Shown here in pieces: positions 8,636 to 16,272 of a DNA stretch of 34,027 bases (within the stretch, counting starts at the first letter, position 1; every line of letters begins with the position of its first letter). The notes beneath the pieces were generated by a model. It ran no database searches, was not told the DNA's origin, and worked only from the letters and a program-made list of their open reading frames with translations. Origin of the DNA: Phytoactinopolyspora halophila (GTDB taxonomy: Bacteria > Actinomycetota > Actinomycetes > Jiangellales > Jiangellaceae); NCBI RefSeq assembly GCF_003287285.1, contig NZ_QMIG01000047.1:1-34027 (forward strand), in the 5' to 3' direction. Made by a program: the position numbers and the translations under genes.

Positions 8636-9967
8636 ATGAGCGTCCGACCGATTCGAAGAAGCAAGACTCTCGCCATGCTCGGCGCGACCGCCGTGCTGAT
8701 CGCCGCCTGTGGCGGCGACGACGATACCGAGCCCGCCGAACCAGAAACCGAGGCCGGGGACAACGGCGACGCCGAGCCAATCACCCTCGTGGTCGACGTC
8801 TTCGGCGAACAGGGCTTCGGCTACGAGGCCCTGTATGAGGAATACATGGAACAGAATCCCCACGTCACCATCGAGGAACGCGGGGCCGGACTCGGTGTGG
8901 GCGACTACAACGATCGGCTGGTGCAACAGATCACCGCTGGTTCCGGCGCCGGTGATGTGGTCGCTCTCGAAGAGGGCACCATCGTGCAGTTCTATGCGCA
9001 GCTCGACAAGTTCGTCGACCTCGCCGAGTACGGCGCCGGTGACTTACAAGACAACTTCTTGCCGTGGAAGTGGGAGCAGGGAACACCGGGAGGATTCATT
9101 CTCGGACTCGGTACCGACGTCGGCTCGATGGCCATGTGCTACCGCCGCGACCTGTTCGAGGAGGCCGGCCTGCCAACCGATCGCGACGAAGTCTCCGCCA
9201 TGTGGCCGACCTGGGACGAATACATCGACGTGGGCGGCGAATTCGTCGACGCCGACGTCGACGCCGAGTTCCTTGACGCGGCGACGAACGTCTACAACAC
9301 CATGCTGATGCAGATCGCCGGAAACAACTCCGGCTACACCTACTACGACACCGAAAACAATCTCGACCTCGACAATCCCGACATCAAAGCCGCGTGGGAC
9401 ATGACCATCGAGATGATCGAGAACGACCTGTCGGCCGGGCTCAACTCCTTCTCGGACGAGTGGAACGCGGGCTTCCAGGGCGCCAGCTTCGCCACAATCG
9501 CCTGCCCTGCCTGGATGACCGGTGTCATCGCAGGTGCGGCCGGTGACGAGGCCGAAGGGCTGTGGGACGTCGCCGACGCTCCGGGTGACGGCGGCAACTG
9601 GGGCGGCTCCTTCCTTGCGGTTCCCGCCGAGACCGAACACCCGGCCGAGGCCGCCGAGCTGGCGAAATTCCTCACAACACCGGAGGCACACATCGAAGCC
9701 TTCGAGGCCCTCGGCAACTTGCCGTCATCGCCCCAGGCACTCGAAGACGACGCGGTCCTCGAGTCGACCAACGAGTACTTCAACGACGCACCGACCGGCG
9801 AGATCTTCGGTAGTGGAGCCTTCGACCTGAAGCCGGTCCATCTCGGCCCGCAGAACAACGCGATCCGCACGGCCTTTGAGGATGCGCTGCGCTCCGTGGA
9901 GCAGGGTGAACGTTCTCCCGACGAGGCCTGGCAGGCCGCCCGCGATGCCGCTTCCGGCATCGGGTGA
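8636..9967 (+). CDS. cebE: Cello-oligosaccharide ABC transporter substrate-binding lipoprotein
   Basis: This 443-residue solute-binding protein has a lipoprotein signal: RR-containing start, hydrophobic core, LIAAC with Cys25, then the acidic linker GGDDDTEPAEPETEAG. The mature part is a family 1 (MalE-type) sugar-binding fold, with GTDVGSMAMCYRRDLFEEAGLP, WNAGFQGASFATIACPAWM and GGSFLAVPAETEHPAEAAELAKFL typical of actinobacterial oligosaccharide binders. GGAGGG precedes the ATG by 4 nt. The assignment to cellobiose/cellotriose rests on the upstream CebR-type operators and on the gene order cebEFG-bglC-cebR; the sequence alone would only say oligosaccharide binder. A strong stem-loop separates it from the permease genes. 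Confidence 0.92.
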   Translation: MSVRPIRRSKTLAMLGATAVLIAACGGDDDTEPAEPETEAGDNGDAEPITLVVDVFGEQGFGYEALYEEYMEQNPHVTIEERGAGLGVGDYNDRLVQQITAGSGAGDVVALEEGTIVQFYAQLDKFVDLAEYGAGDLQDNFLPWKWEQGTPGGFILGLGTDVGSMAMCYRRDLFEEAGLPTDRDEVSAMWPTWDEYIDVGGEFVDADVDAEFLDAATNVYNTMLMQIAGNNSGYTYYDTENNLDLDNPDIKAAWDMTIEMIENDLSAGLNSFSDEWNAGFQGASFATIACPAWMTGVIAGAAGDEAEGLWDVADAPGDGGNWGGSFLAVPAETEHPAEAAELAKFLTTPEAHIEAFEALGNLPSSPQALEDDAVLESTNEYFNDAPTGEIFGSGAFDLKPVHLGPQNNAIRTAFEDALRSVEQGERSPDEAWQAARDAASGIG

Positions 9968-9984
9968 CAAGCGTCCCTCCAGTC

Positions 9985-10030
9985 GCGGGCTCGGTCCGGC
10001 CTTAGGCCGCAACGGCTGGACCGAGCCCGC
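9985..10030 (+). terminator. 13-bp stem-loop between cebE and cebF
   Basis: GCGGGCTCGGTCC (9985-9997) pairs perfectly with GGACCGAGCCCGC (10018-10030), and the 20-nt loop itself contains GGCCTTAGGCC. It begins 18 nt after the cebE stop. It is probably a partial terminator or RNA-stabilising structure that favours the binding protein over the permeases. Confidence 0.75.
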
Positions 10031-10046
10031 ACCGGACCGGTGTCCC

Positions 10047-10139
10047 GGCCGCGAACGTCGCCGGCCTGAACGTCGTCGGCCGCGAACCTCGACGGCCGCG
10101 AACGTCGCCGGCCTGAACGACGTCGGCCGTGACCTCTGA
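10047..10139. repeat. 15/16-bp tandem repeat between cebE and cebF
   Basis: Six head-to-tail units begin GGCC and centre on (C/T)GAACGTCG: 10047-10062, 10063-10077, 10078-10093, 10094-10109, 10110-10124 and the degenerate 10125-10139. Units 1-2 and 4-5 form a higher-order 31-bp duplication. The array ends at the ribosome-binding site of cebF. Confidence 0.85.
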
Positions 10140-10152
10140 AGGAGATGAACTG

Positions 10153-11124
10153 ATGAACCTGCAGGCCAGCGTGGCGCCGCCGGGACAATCCACAGGCACG
10201 CCACGCCCGCGACGGGCGCGTCGGCCGTCCTGGGCGCGGCTGGACATGAAGATCTCTCCATACCTCTACGTCGCTCCGTTCTTTATCCTGTTCGCGATCT
10301 TCGGGTTGTATCCACTCGGCTACACGGTGTGGATCTCGATGACCGACACATCACCACTATCCGTCGATACGAGCTTCGTCGGGACCGAGAATTTCGTCCG
10401 ACTGTTCGGCGACACCAGGTTCTGGAACTCGGTCATCAACACGCTCGGCATGTTCGTCGTCGCAACCATCCCCCAGCTGTTGATGGCGCTCATCCTGGCG
10501 AACTGGCTGAACCGGCGCCTACGCGCCATCGGATTCTTCCGGATGGCCATCGCCATACCGATCGTCACGTCGACTGCTGTCGTCGCCCTCGTGTTCGGCA
10601 TGTTCTTCGCCCGCGATTACGGCCTGGCCAACGGCGTACTCGAGCTGTTCGGCTTCGACCGGATCGACTGGCGCTCCAGCACGTGGTCGTCATGGCTGGC
10701 CATCTCGTCAATGGTGGACTGGCGCTGGACGGGCTACAACGCACTGATCTATCTCGCCGCGATGCAAGCCATCCCCCGTGACATGTTCGAGGCGGCCGAG
10801 ATCGACGGAGCGTCCCGGATGCGGCAGTTCTGGCAGATCACGGTGCCTCTGCTCAAGCCGACGATCATATTCACGGTCATCATCTCCACGATCTACGGCC
10901 TGCAATTGTTCACCGAGCCACTCATGTTCACCAGCGGATCCGGGGCACTCTCCGGAGGCACAACCGGACAGTTCCAGACCATCACCATGTATCTCGTCCA
11001 GGTCATGCGCACGTACAACCAATGGGGTTACGCGGGTGCGATCGCGCTGGTGCTGTTCTTGCTGATCGTGATCATGTCGGCGATCAACTTCTTGCTGATC
11101 CGCAGAATCAGTTCGGACCGTTGA
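10153..11124 (+). CDS. cebF: Cello-oligosaccharide ABC transporter permease 1
   Basis: A MalF-type permease of 323 residues from the ATG at 10153, chosen because AAGGAG (10139-10144) lies 8 nt upstream; an in-frame GTG at 10129 lies inside the repeat array and has no site. A hydrophilic Pro/Arg-rich N-terminus precedes six membrane segments (first PYLYVAPFFILFAIFGLYPLGY). The cytoplasmic EAA loop is visible as EAAEIDGASRMRQFWQITVPLLKP, the site that contacts the ATPase. It pairs with the next gene. No ATPase gene is present, in agreement with the known use of the shared MsiK ATPase by CebEFG in Streptomyces. Confidence 0.93.
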   Translation: MNLQASVAPPGQSTGTPRPRRARRPSWARLDMKISPYLYVAPFFILFAIFGLYPLGYTVWISMTDTSPLSVDTSFVGTENFVRLFGDTRFWNSVINTLGMFVVATIPQLLMALILANWLNRRLRAIGFFRMAIAIPIVTSTAVVALVFGMFFARDYGLANGVLELFGFDRIDWRSSTWSSWLAISSMVDWRWTGYNALIYLAAMQAIPRDMFEAAEIDGASRMRQFWQITVPLLKPTIIFTVIISTIYGLQLFTEPLMFTSGSGALSGGTTGQFQTITMYLVQVMRTYNQWGYAGAIALVLFLLIVIMSAINFLLIRRISSDR

Positions 11125-11137
11125 GGGGACCCAGACG

Positions 11138-12064
11138 ATGACAGCGCCAACCACCACCCCGCCCTCGACCTCCCCGACGACACCACGCAAGACGGGTGCG
11201 CGCCGGGTGCCGCGGGCCACCTCCGGCACGGGAGAACCGGTACTCCGGGCGGGACCGCTGGCCATCGGCGGTCTCATCGTTGCCGCGATCCTCTCGATCT
11301 TCCCGCTGTACTGGATGGTTGTGGTCGCGTCGCGCACCAGCGACGCCGCCTACAGCTGGCCTCCGCACTTCCTCCCCGGCGGCAACCTCGGCGAGAACAT
11401 CCAGCGCGTGCTCGAGAACCCCGATGCCGCGATCCTGCGCGGCTTGATGAACTCGTTCATCGCTTCCGGCACCATCACGATCACGACGGTCTTCTTCGGC
11501 GCGCTCGCCGGATTCGCCTTCGCCAAGCTGCGTTTCCGCGGCAAGAACGCGCTACTGCTGTCGATCGTGCTCACCATGATGGTTCCGATCCAGCTGGGCA
11601 TCGTTCCGCTGTACATCATGATGGACGAGTTCGGCTGGTTGAACGACATCAAGGCAGTGACAGTGCCGTTCCTGATCAGCGGATTCGGGATCTTCCTGAT
11701 GCGGCAATACAGCATTCAGGCGATACCCGATGAGCTGATCGAAGCCGCGCGTGTCGACGGATGTTCGACCTGGCGAATCTTCTGGAACGTCGCCGCGCCT
11801 GCCCTCCGCCCAGCGGCCGGTGTCCTGGGCTTGCTGACCTTCATGCAGTACTGGAACGACTTCTTCTGGCCCTTCATCGTCCTGGCCGACCCGGGCAACC
11901 CCACGGTGCAGATCTCACTGCGCACCCTGAACTCGGCATACCACCAGGACCTATCGCAGATCTTCGCTGGCACGGTTATCGCCACCCTGCCACTTGTGAT
12001 CATCTTCATGTTCTTCTTCCGGCAAATCATCAGCGGAATCATGGAAGGCGCGACCAAAGGATGA
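11138..12064 (+). CDS. cebG: Cello-oligosaccharide ABC transporter permease 2
   Basis: A MalG-type permease of 308 residues. A Pro/Thr-rich cytoplasmic N-terminus (about 35 residues) precedes six membrane segments beginning LAIGGLIVAAILSIFPLYWM. The EAA loop reads EAARVDGCSTWRIFWNVAAPALRP, and the C-terminus has the GGIMEGATKG-like end common in MalG proteins (here ISGIMEGATKG). It starts 13 nt after the cebF stop behind GAGGGGA and ends in a 4-nt ATGA overlap with bglC, so the operon is translated as a tightly coupled unit. Confidence 0.93.
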   Translation: MTAPTTTPPSTSPTTPRKTGARRVPRATSGTGEPVLRAGPLAIGGLIVAAILSIFPLYWMVVVASRTSDAAYSWPPHFLPGGNLGENIQRVLENPDAAILRGLMNSFIASGTITITTVFFGALAGFAFAKLRFRGKNALLLSIVLTMMVPIQLGIVPLYIMMDEFGWLNDIKAVTVPFLISGFGIFLMRQYSIQAIPDELIEAARVDGCSTWRIFWNVAAPALRPAAGVLGLLTFMQYWNDFFWPFIVLADPGNPTVQISLRTLNSAYHQDLSQIFAGTVIATLPLVIIFMFFFRQIISGIMEGATKG

Positions 12065-13578
12065 CCCTCCGTCAACAGACCCCGGCACCGGCTGCCCAGA
12101 CCAGCAACGCCGACACGTTCCCCGCCGGATTCCGGTGGGGTGTGGCGACCGCTGCTTACCAGATCGAAGGTGCCGCCGCCGAGTACGGCCGGGGGCCGTC
12201 GATCTGGGACACGTTCAGCCACACCCCAGGAGCCATCACGGACGGTTCCACCGGCGACGTGGCGTGCGATCACTACCACAGATTCCGCGACGATGTCCGT
12301 CTCATGGCCGAGATGGGAATCCGTTCGTACCGCTTCTCGATCTCCTGGCCACGGGTGCAGCCGGACGGCCACGGGCCGGTCAACACCGCCGGTCTCGACT
12401 TCTACCGGGAGCTCGTCGACGAGCTCCTCGCACACGACATCGAGCCATGGCCGACGCTGTACCACTGGGACCTACCCCAGCCCTTGGAAGACGCCGGCGG
12501 CTGGCCGAACCGGGACACGGCACCCCGGTTCGCCGAGTACGCCGCGATCGTCCATGACGCGCTCGGCGACCGGATCGGGCACTGGACGACGCTCAACGAG
12601 CCGTGGTGTTCGGCCTTCCTCGGTTACGGCGCCGGCGAACACGCGCCCGGACGGCGTGACGGCCTTTCCGCCGTCCGGGCAGCACACCACCTGATGCTCG
12701 CCCACGGCCAGGCATGCGAGGTGATACGGGCGGCGAACAGCCAGGTCAAACTCGGCGTCACGCTGAACCTGTACGCTGTCTCCCCGGCGAGCGCCGCTCC
12801 AGCCGACGCCGACGCCGTACGCCGCATCGATGGCCTGGCCAACCGCATCTTCCTCGATCCGATCCTGCGCGGCGAATACCCGGCCGACGTCCTGGACGAC
12901 CTGAGCCCTCTGACGAGCTTCGAGCATTTACACGACGACGACCTCGGCATCATCTCGGCGCCCTTGTCGTTCCTCGGCATCAACTACTACAGCCGATATG
13001 TCGTGGCCGCGCCAGAATCCGGCGACGGTGCACGGCCCAGCGAAAATGCGCGGTCCAGCGGTGATACGTCGCCCTCCAGCGACGGCGGGGCACCTGACAA
13101 CACAACGATGTCGCCCGATGAAGCGAGCGCTTCCGCGTGGCCAGGTAGCGAGACGGTCCGATTCGTCGAACGCGACGTTCCGGTGACCGCCATGGGCTGG
13201 GAGATCGACCCCGTGGGACTCGCCGAGACCCTGGTACGGGTGCACCGCGAATACACGACACTCCCGCTGTACGTGACCGAGAACGGAGCTGCCTTCGACG
13301 ATGTGGCTGACGACCACGGGACCGTCGACGATCCCGAACGGATCGCCTTCATCGACGCCCACCTAAGGGCCTGCCACGACGCGATCGATGAGGGGGTGCC
13401 TCTGCGCGGGTATTTCGCATGGACGTTCATGGACAACTTCGAGTGGGCCCACGGATATACGAAGCGCTTCGGACTGGTCCGAGTCGACTTCTCCGATCAG
13501 CGGCGGATACCGAAGTCGAGCGCGGAATGGTACGCGGGAGTCATCCAGCGCAATGGACTCCCCATAATGGGCTCGTGA
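12061..13578 (+). CDS. bglC: GH1 beta-glucosidase (cellobiase)
   Basis: A glycoside hydrolase family 1 enzyme of 505 residues without signal peptide, so it cleaves imported cellobiose in the cytoplasm. The N-terminal GH1 signature is FPAGFRWGVATAAYQIEGA. The acid/base Glu180 lies in TTLNEPW and the nucleophile Glu407 in LYVTENGA. The aglycone-side WTFMDNFEWAHGY and KRFGLVRVDF are present. The start ATG overlaps the cebG stop. Odd: residues about 319-362 (bases 13015-13146) are a low-complexity Ser/Asp/Gly/Pro/Ala insertion between NYYSRYVVAAPE and TVRFVERDVPVTAMGWEI; the family normally has a short link here. It ends in a GTGA overlap with cebR. Confidence 0.94.
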   Translation: MTLRQQTPAPAAQTSNADTFPAGFRWGVATAAYQIEGAAAEYGRGPSIWDTFSHTPGAITDGSTGDVACDHYHRFRDDVRLMAEMGIRSYRFSISWPRVQPDGHGPVNTAGLDFYRELVDELLAHDIEPWPTLYHWDLPQPLEDAGGWPNRDTAPRFAEYAAIVHDALGDRIGHWTTLNEPWCSAFLGYGAGEHAPGRRDGLSAVRAAHHLMLAHGQACEVIRAANSQVKLGVTLNLYAVSPASAAPADADAVRRIDGLANRIFLDPILRGEYPADVLDDLSPLTSFEHLHDDDLGIISAPLSFLGINYYSRYVVAAPESGDGARPSENARSSGDTSPSSDGGAPDNTTMSPDEASASAWPGSETVRFVERDVPVTAMGWEIDPVGLAETLVRVHREYTTLPLYVTENGAAFDDVADDHGTVDDPERIAFIDAHLRACHDAIDEGVPLRGYFAWTFMDNFEWAHGYTKRFGLVRVDFSDQRRIPKSSAEWYAGVIQRNGLPIMGS

Positions 13579-14624
13579 CCACTAAGAAGTCGCCATCGGC
13601 AGATGCGCGCCCCACACTGGATGAGGTAGCCGAGTACGCCGGGGTTGGCCGCGGGACCGTCTCACGGGTGATCAACGGATCTTCGCAGGTCAGCCCGAAG
13701 GCACGGGAAGCCGTCGAACGAGCCGTCGCCGAGCTCGGATACGTTCCCAACCTGGCCGCCCGGTCACTCGTGACCCGGCGTACCAACGCGGTGGCACTCG
13801 TCGTGTCCGAAAGCCAGGAACGGGTCTTCGGTGAACCGTTCTTCGCGGGCATCGTGCGGGGCATCAGCTCCGGTTTGATCGACACTCAGATACAGCTATG
13901 GCTGGCGATGGCCCAGTCACGCGCCGAACGCCAGCGGGTAGAAAGTCATCTGACCACGCAGCACGTCGACGGAGTTATGTTGCTCTCGCTGCACGACGAT
14001 GATCCATTGCCCGCCCTGGTCGAGCGGCGTGGCCTGCCGCTCGTGCTGGGTGGCCGGCCGGCCCGCCTGACCAGGCCCGGCGCCTCGGTCGAGTGGTTCG
14101 TTGACGTGGACAACATCGGCGGCGCACGACGTGCCGTCGAGCATCTGTACCGCTCCGGGAGGCAAGTTATCGCCACGATCACCGGGCCCCAGGACATGGG
14201 TGGTGGCCTGGAGCGACTCTCCGGATACCAGCAGGCGTGCGAAGAGCACGATCTGTCCTGTGACGCCGACCTGATCGCCTACGGCGACTTCAGCTACGAC
14301 AGTGGCATGGCCGCCATGCGGCAACTACTGGAGCGCCGTCCCGACATCGACGGTGTGTTCGCCGCTGCGGATCTCATGGCGGCGGGCGCCTTACGCGTCC
14401 TGCGTGAGCACGGACGACGGGTTCCCGAGGACGTCGCTGTGGTCGGCTTCGATGACTCGAGTCTGGCCCGCCAGACGGATCCGAGCCTGACCACCGTGCG
14501 CCAGCCGATCGATGAGATGGGCCGCGCCATGGCGCGGCTCCTCGTAACCCGCATTTCGGACGAGGAGCCGGCGCAGCCACACGCGGTTCTCGATACCGAC
14601 CTGGTCATCCGCGAATCCGCCTGA
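13575..14624 (+). CDS. cebR: LacI-family repressor of the cello-oligosaccharide operon
   Basis: 349 residues from the GTG at 13575, which overlaps the bglC stop (GTGA). The N-terminal LacI helix-turn-helix is clear: PTLDEVAEYAGVGRGTVSRVINGSS followed by the hinge-helix region NLAARSLVTRRTNAVALVV. Residues 65-345 form the periplasmic-binding-protein-like sensor domain (FFAGIVRGISSGL, DGVFAAADLMAAGALRVLREHG, VVGFDDSSLARQTDPSLTTVRQP). CebR homologues release their TGGGAGCGCTCCCA operators when cellobiose or related sugars bind. Being the last gene of the operon it should autoregulate through the two operators before cebE. In Streptomyces cebR is usually next to cebE; here it is at the distal end. 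Confidence 0.9.
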   Translation: MTTKKSPSADARPTLDEVAEYAGVGRGTVSRVINGSSQVSPKAREAVERAVAELGYVPNLAARSLVTRRTNAVALVVSESQERVFGEPFFAGIVRGISSGLIDTQIQLWLAMAQSRAERQRVESHLTTQHVDGVMLLSLHDDDPLPALVERRGLPLVLGGRPARLTRPGASVEWFVDVDNIGGARRAVEHLYRSGRQVIATITGPQDMGGGLERLSGYQQACEEHDLSCDADLIAYGDFSYDSGMAAMRQLLERRPDIDGVFAAADLMAAGALRVLREHGRRVPEDVAVVGFDDSSLARQTDPSLTTVRQPIDEMGRAMARLLVTRISDEEPAQPHAVLDTDLVIRESA

Positions 14625-14698
14625 GCCGGCCTCCACCTCCGTCCTTGCCCGAAGGTCCGTTCCCCGTCCACAGCCGGTAGGCCCGCTCCGTCTACGCC

Positions 14699-14845
14699 GG
14701 AGACCTACTCCCCGTTCTCACCCCCGGAGACCCGCTCCCCATCCATACCGGTCGGCTCCACTCCCTCCACGTACCTGCGAGACCCGCTCGCCTCCACGTA
14801 CCCCCGAGACCCGCTCCCCGTCCCCGGAAGACCCGCTCTCCTTCC
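14699..14845. repeat. Degenerate GAGACCCGCTCCCC repeats
   Basis: GAGACC(C/T)(G/A)CTC(C/G)CC-type units recur five times with irregular spacing (starts near 14699, 14728, 14779, 14805 and 14827), separated by CCACGTACC-like links. A similar GCGGCTCCCC style of repeat precedes element copy C at 32911-33060. Confidence 0.6.
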
Positions 14846-14878
14846 TACGCCGAAGACGCGCTGCGTGCTCGGTCAAAC

Positions 14879-15020
14879 CCGTGGGCTTGCGACGCCGAGC
14901 ACCCGCGCCATGCACGCCGAGCACCCGCGCCGTGCACGGCGAGCCCACATGCCATGCACGCTCAATCCACCCCGGAAAGCGCTTACCACGATCGCCGCAC
15001 GTGGTTTCAGCGTGCACGGC
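14879..15020 (+). repeat. Composite TGCACG/AAGCGCTT element, copy A
   Basis: Order: CGTGGGCTTGCGACGCCGAG, then three roughly 21-bp units each centred on CC(A/G)TGCACG(C/G)C, then GGAAAGCGCTTACC (palindromic AAGCGCTT at 14977-14984), 22 nt, then TCAGCGTGCACGGC (15007-15020). On the minus strand GCCGTGCACGCT (15009-15020) can pair with AGCGTGCATGGC (14952-14963) through 12 positions including one G-U, enclosing an ACCACG/CGTGGT stem. Confidence 0.82.
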
Positions 15021-15298
15021 CCATCAGCAAAGACCTCAGAGCCACTCCAGGGGTGTCTTCGTTGATCGAACCCGCCCGGTTAACCGCGAGCCCATCCGAC
15101 CGTCCGCGAGTCCGTCCGGTCGTCCGCAAGGTCGGCGGAGACCGGAGCCTGCTGTGAGCGGGAAAGGGCACGCATCGGACGGCCACCCCGAACCGGACTT
15201 TCGCACCACGGCTCGGTCACCCGGAACCGGGATTTCACGGTATGGGCGTGCGACCTGGTGAATTGTCCACTAACGGCTGGGGCTTCCTTCGTTGCGGA

Positions 15299-15318
15299 GA
15301 TCAGAGCTTGCTCTGATC
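15299..15318. repeat. 9-bp perfect hairpin, TT loop
   Basis: GATCAGAGC, loop TT, GCTCTGATC. Its core ATCAGAGCTTGCTCTGAT is repeated exactly as the apex of the longer hairpin that starts 6 nt downstream. Confidence 0.85.
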
Positions 15319-15324
15319 AGCTGA

Positions 15325-15372
15325 GGGGACGGTCTCTTCATCAGAGCTTGCTCTGATGAAGAGACCGTCCCC
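15325..15372. repeat. 23-bp perfect hairpin, TT loop (REP-like palindrome)
   Basis: The left arm is at 15325-15347 and the right arm at 15350-15372; all 23 pairs match. The ends read GGGGACGGTCTC / GAGACCGTCCCC and the apex is ATCAGAGC-TT-GCTCTGAT. It is far from any gene end (700 nt after cebR, 900 nt after uvrA), so it is unlikely to be an ordinary terminator. Confidence 0.9.
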
Positions 15373-15410
15373 CGCAGCCCACTGGCCGGACATAGTGAGT
15401 CCCAGTCAGC

Positions 15411-15576
15411 CCGTTGGGCTTGCGACGCCGAGCGCCCGCACCATACATGCCGAGCACCCGTGCCGTGCACGCTGAGCCCTACGTGCCGTGCACGGCGAGC
15501 CCACATGCCATGCACGCTCAATCCACCCCGGAAGGCGCTTACCACCATCGCTGCACGTGGTTTCAGCGTGCACGGC
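15411..15576 (+). repeat. Composite TGCACG/AAGCGCTT element, copy B
   Basis: Near-identical to copy A in order and orientation, starting at CCGTTGGGCTTGCGACGCCGAG and ending TCAGCGTGCACGGC. It has one more TGCACG unit than copy A. Its palindrome is weakened to GGAAGGCGCTTACC. The last 70 bases match copy A almost base for base. Confidence 0.85.
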
Positions 15577-15599
15577 AGTCCAAAAGGGTGCGCGCCACA

Positions 15600-15910
15600 A
15601 CGTTTACGTGCCAGCCAACGGCGCACGCCACAACGGCCAGGCACGAAACCGCGAGCACACGAGAGTCAGACGGCAACGGCGCACGCCACAACGGCCAGGC
15701 GCCAAATCGCTTGCGCACAACAGTCAGACGCTTACCGCACGCACACGTGGGCCAACGGCAACGGCACGCGCACGAGAGTCAAATCGCAACGGCGTGCGCC
15801 CAACAGCCAGACGGGTTCCGTGCGCACGACGGTCAGACGCTTACCGCGCGCACGACGGCCAGGCGCCAACCACGCGCACGATGGACCGCGCGCACAAGAA
15901 CGGTCCGGTC
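15600..15910. repeat. Block of degenerate direct repeats
   Basis: A 26-bp sequence AACGGCGCACGCCACAACGG-CCAGGC occurs exactly at 15617-15642 and 15675-15700. AC(A/G)GTCAGACGCTTACCGC recurs at 15720-15738 and 15828-15846. Many GCGCACGA(C/G) blocks lie between. CGCTTACC links these to the palindromes of copies A and B, so the block may be decayed element copies. Confidence 0.7.
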
Positions 15911-16076
15911 CAACCGCGAGGACGGACATCGCCAATTCCGACACGCCGCCTTACAGACGCGGCCGGGTGGCGACGCACAGAGCCACCAAGGACGTCCGAG
16001 AGTGGCATGGAAATACGAATCCAGCAGATGTGGTGAAACCTCGAGAAGGAAGCTACTCCTCCAGGGAGGGCATCGT

Positions 16077-16128
16077 GAGGTGTGACGCCACCCAGCGGTG
16101 AAGAGGTGTGACGCTATTCAGCGGTGAG
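16077..16128. repeat. 26-bp tandem duplication
   Basis: Copies 16077-16102 and 16103-16128 share GAGGTGTGACGC and CAGCGGTGA and differ at only a few positions. Non-coding, 145 bp downstream of the uvrA stop. Confidence 0.8.
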
Positions 16129-16272
16129 CACGAGGGAACGGCAACTCACGACAGCTAAACGCCGCAAGCGATGACAGCAGCATTCTGAGACAGGAGCCGC
16201 CAACCGAGGCAGGAGCCACCACGGATGGGGCGCCACCACCGATGGCGGGCTCCTTCGCTGGCCCGGATTGTG

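Larger units (their letters stand above)
14625..16272. other. 1.65-kb repeat-rich region without credible genes (cebR-uvrA)
   Basis: No frame here has a plausible protein: the longest are Arg/Thr/Ala-rich translations of repeats. From left to right it holds degenerate AGACCCGCTCCCC repeats, composite element copy A, two hairpins with a shared core, composite element copy B, a block of degenerate 26-58-bp repeats and a 26-bp tandem duplication. cebR and uvrA converge on it. The last 70 bases before uvrA contain several GGAGCC/GGCTCC pairs that might form the uvrA terminator, but no single convincing stem. Confidence 0.75.

Noticed and set aside
15414-16101. Long plus-strand frames in the repeat region (Arg/Thr/His-rich, 180-223 residues)
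   Set aside because: They translate the repeats in all frames with no start signal, no domain and biased composition; high-GC DNA gives such frames by chance.
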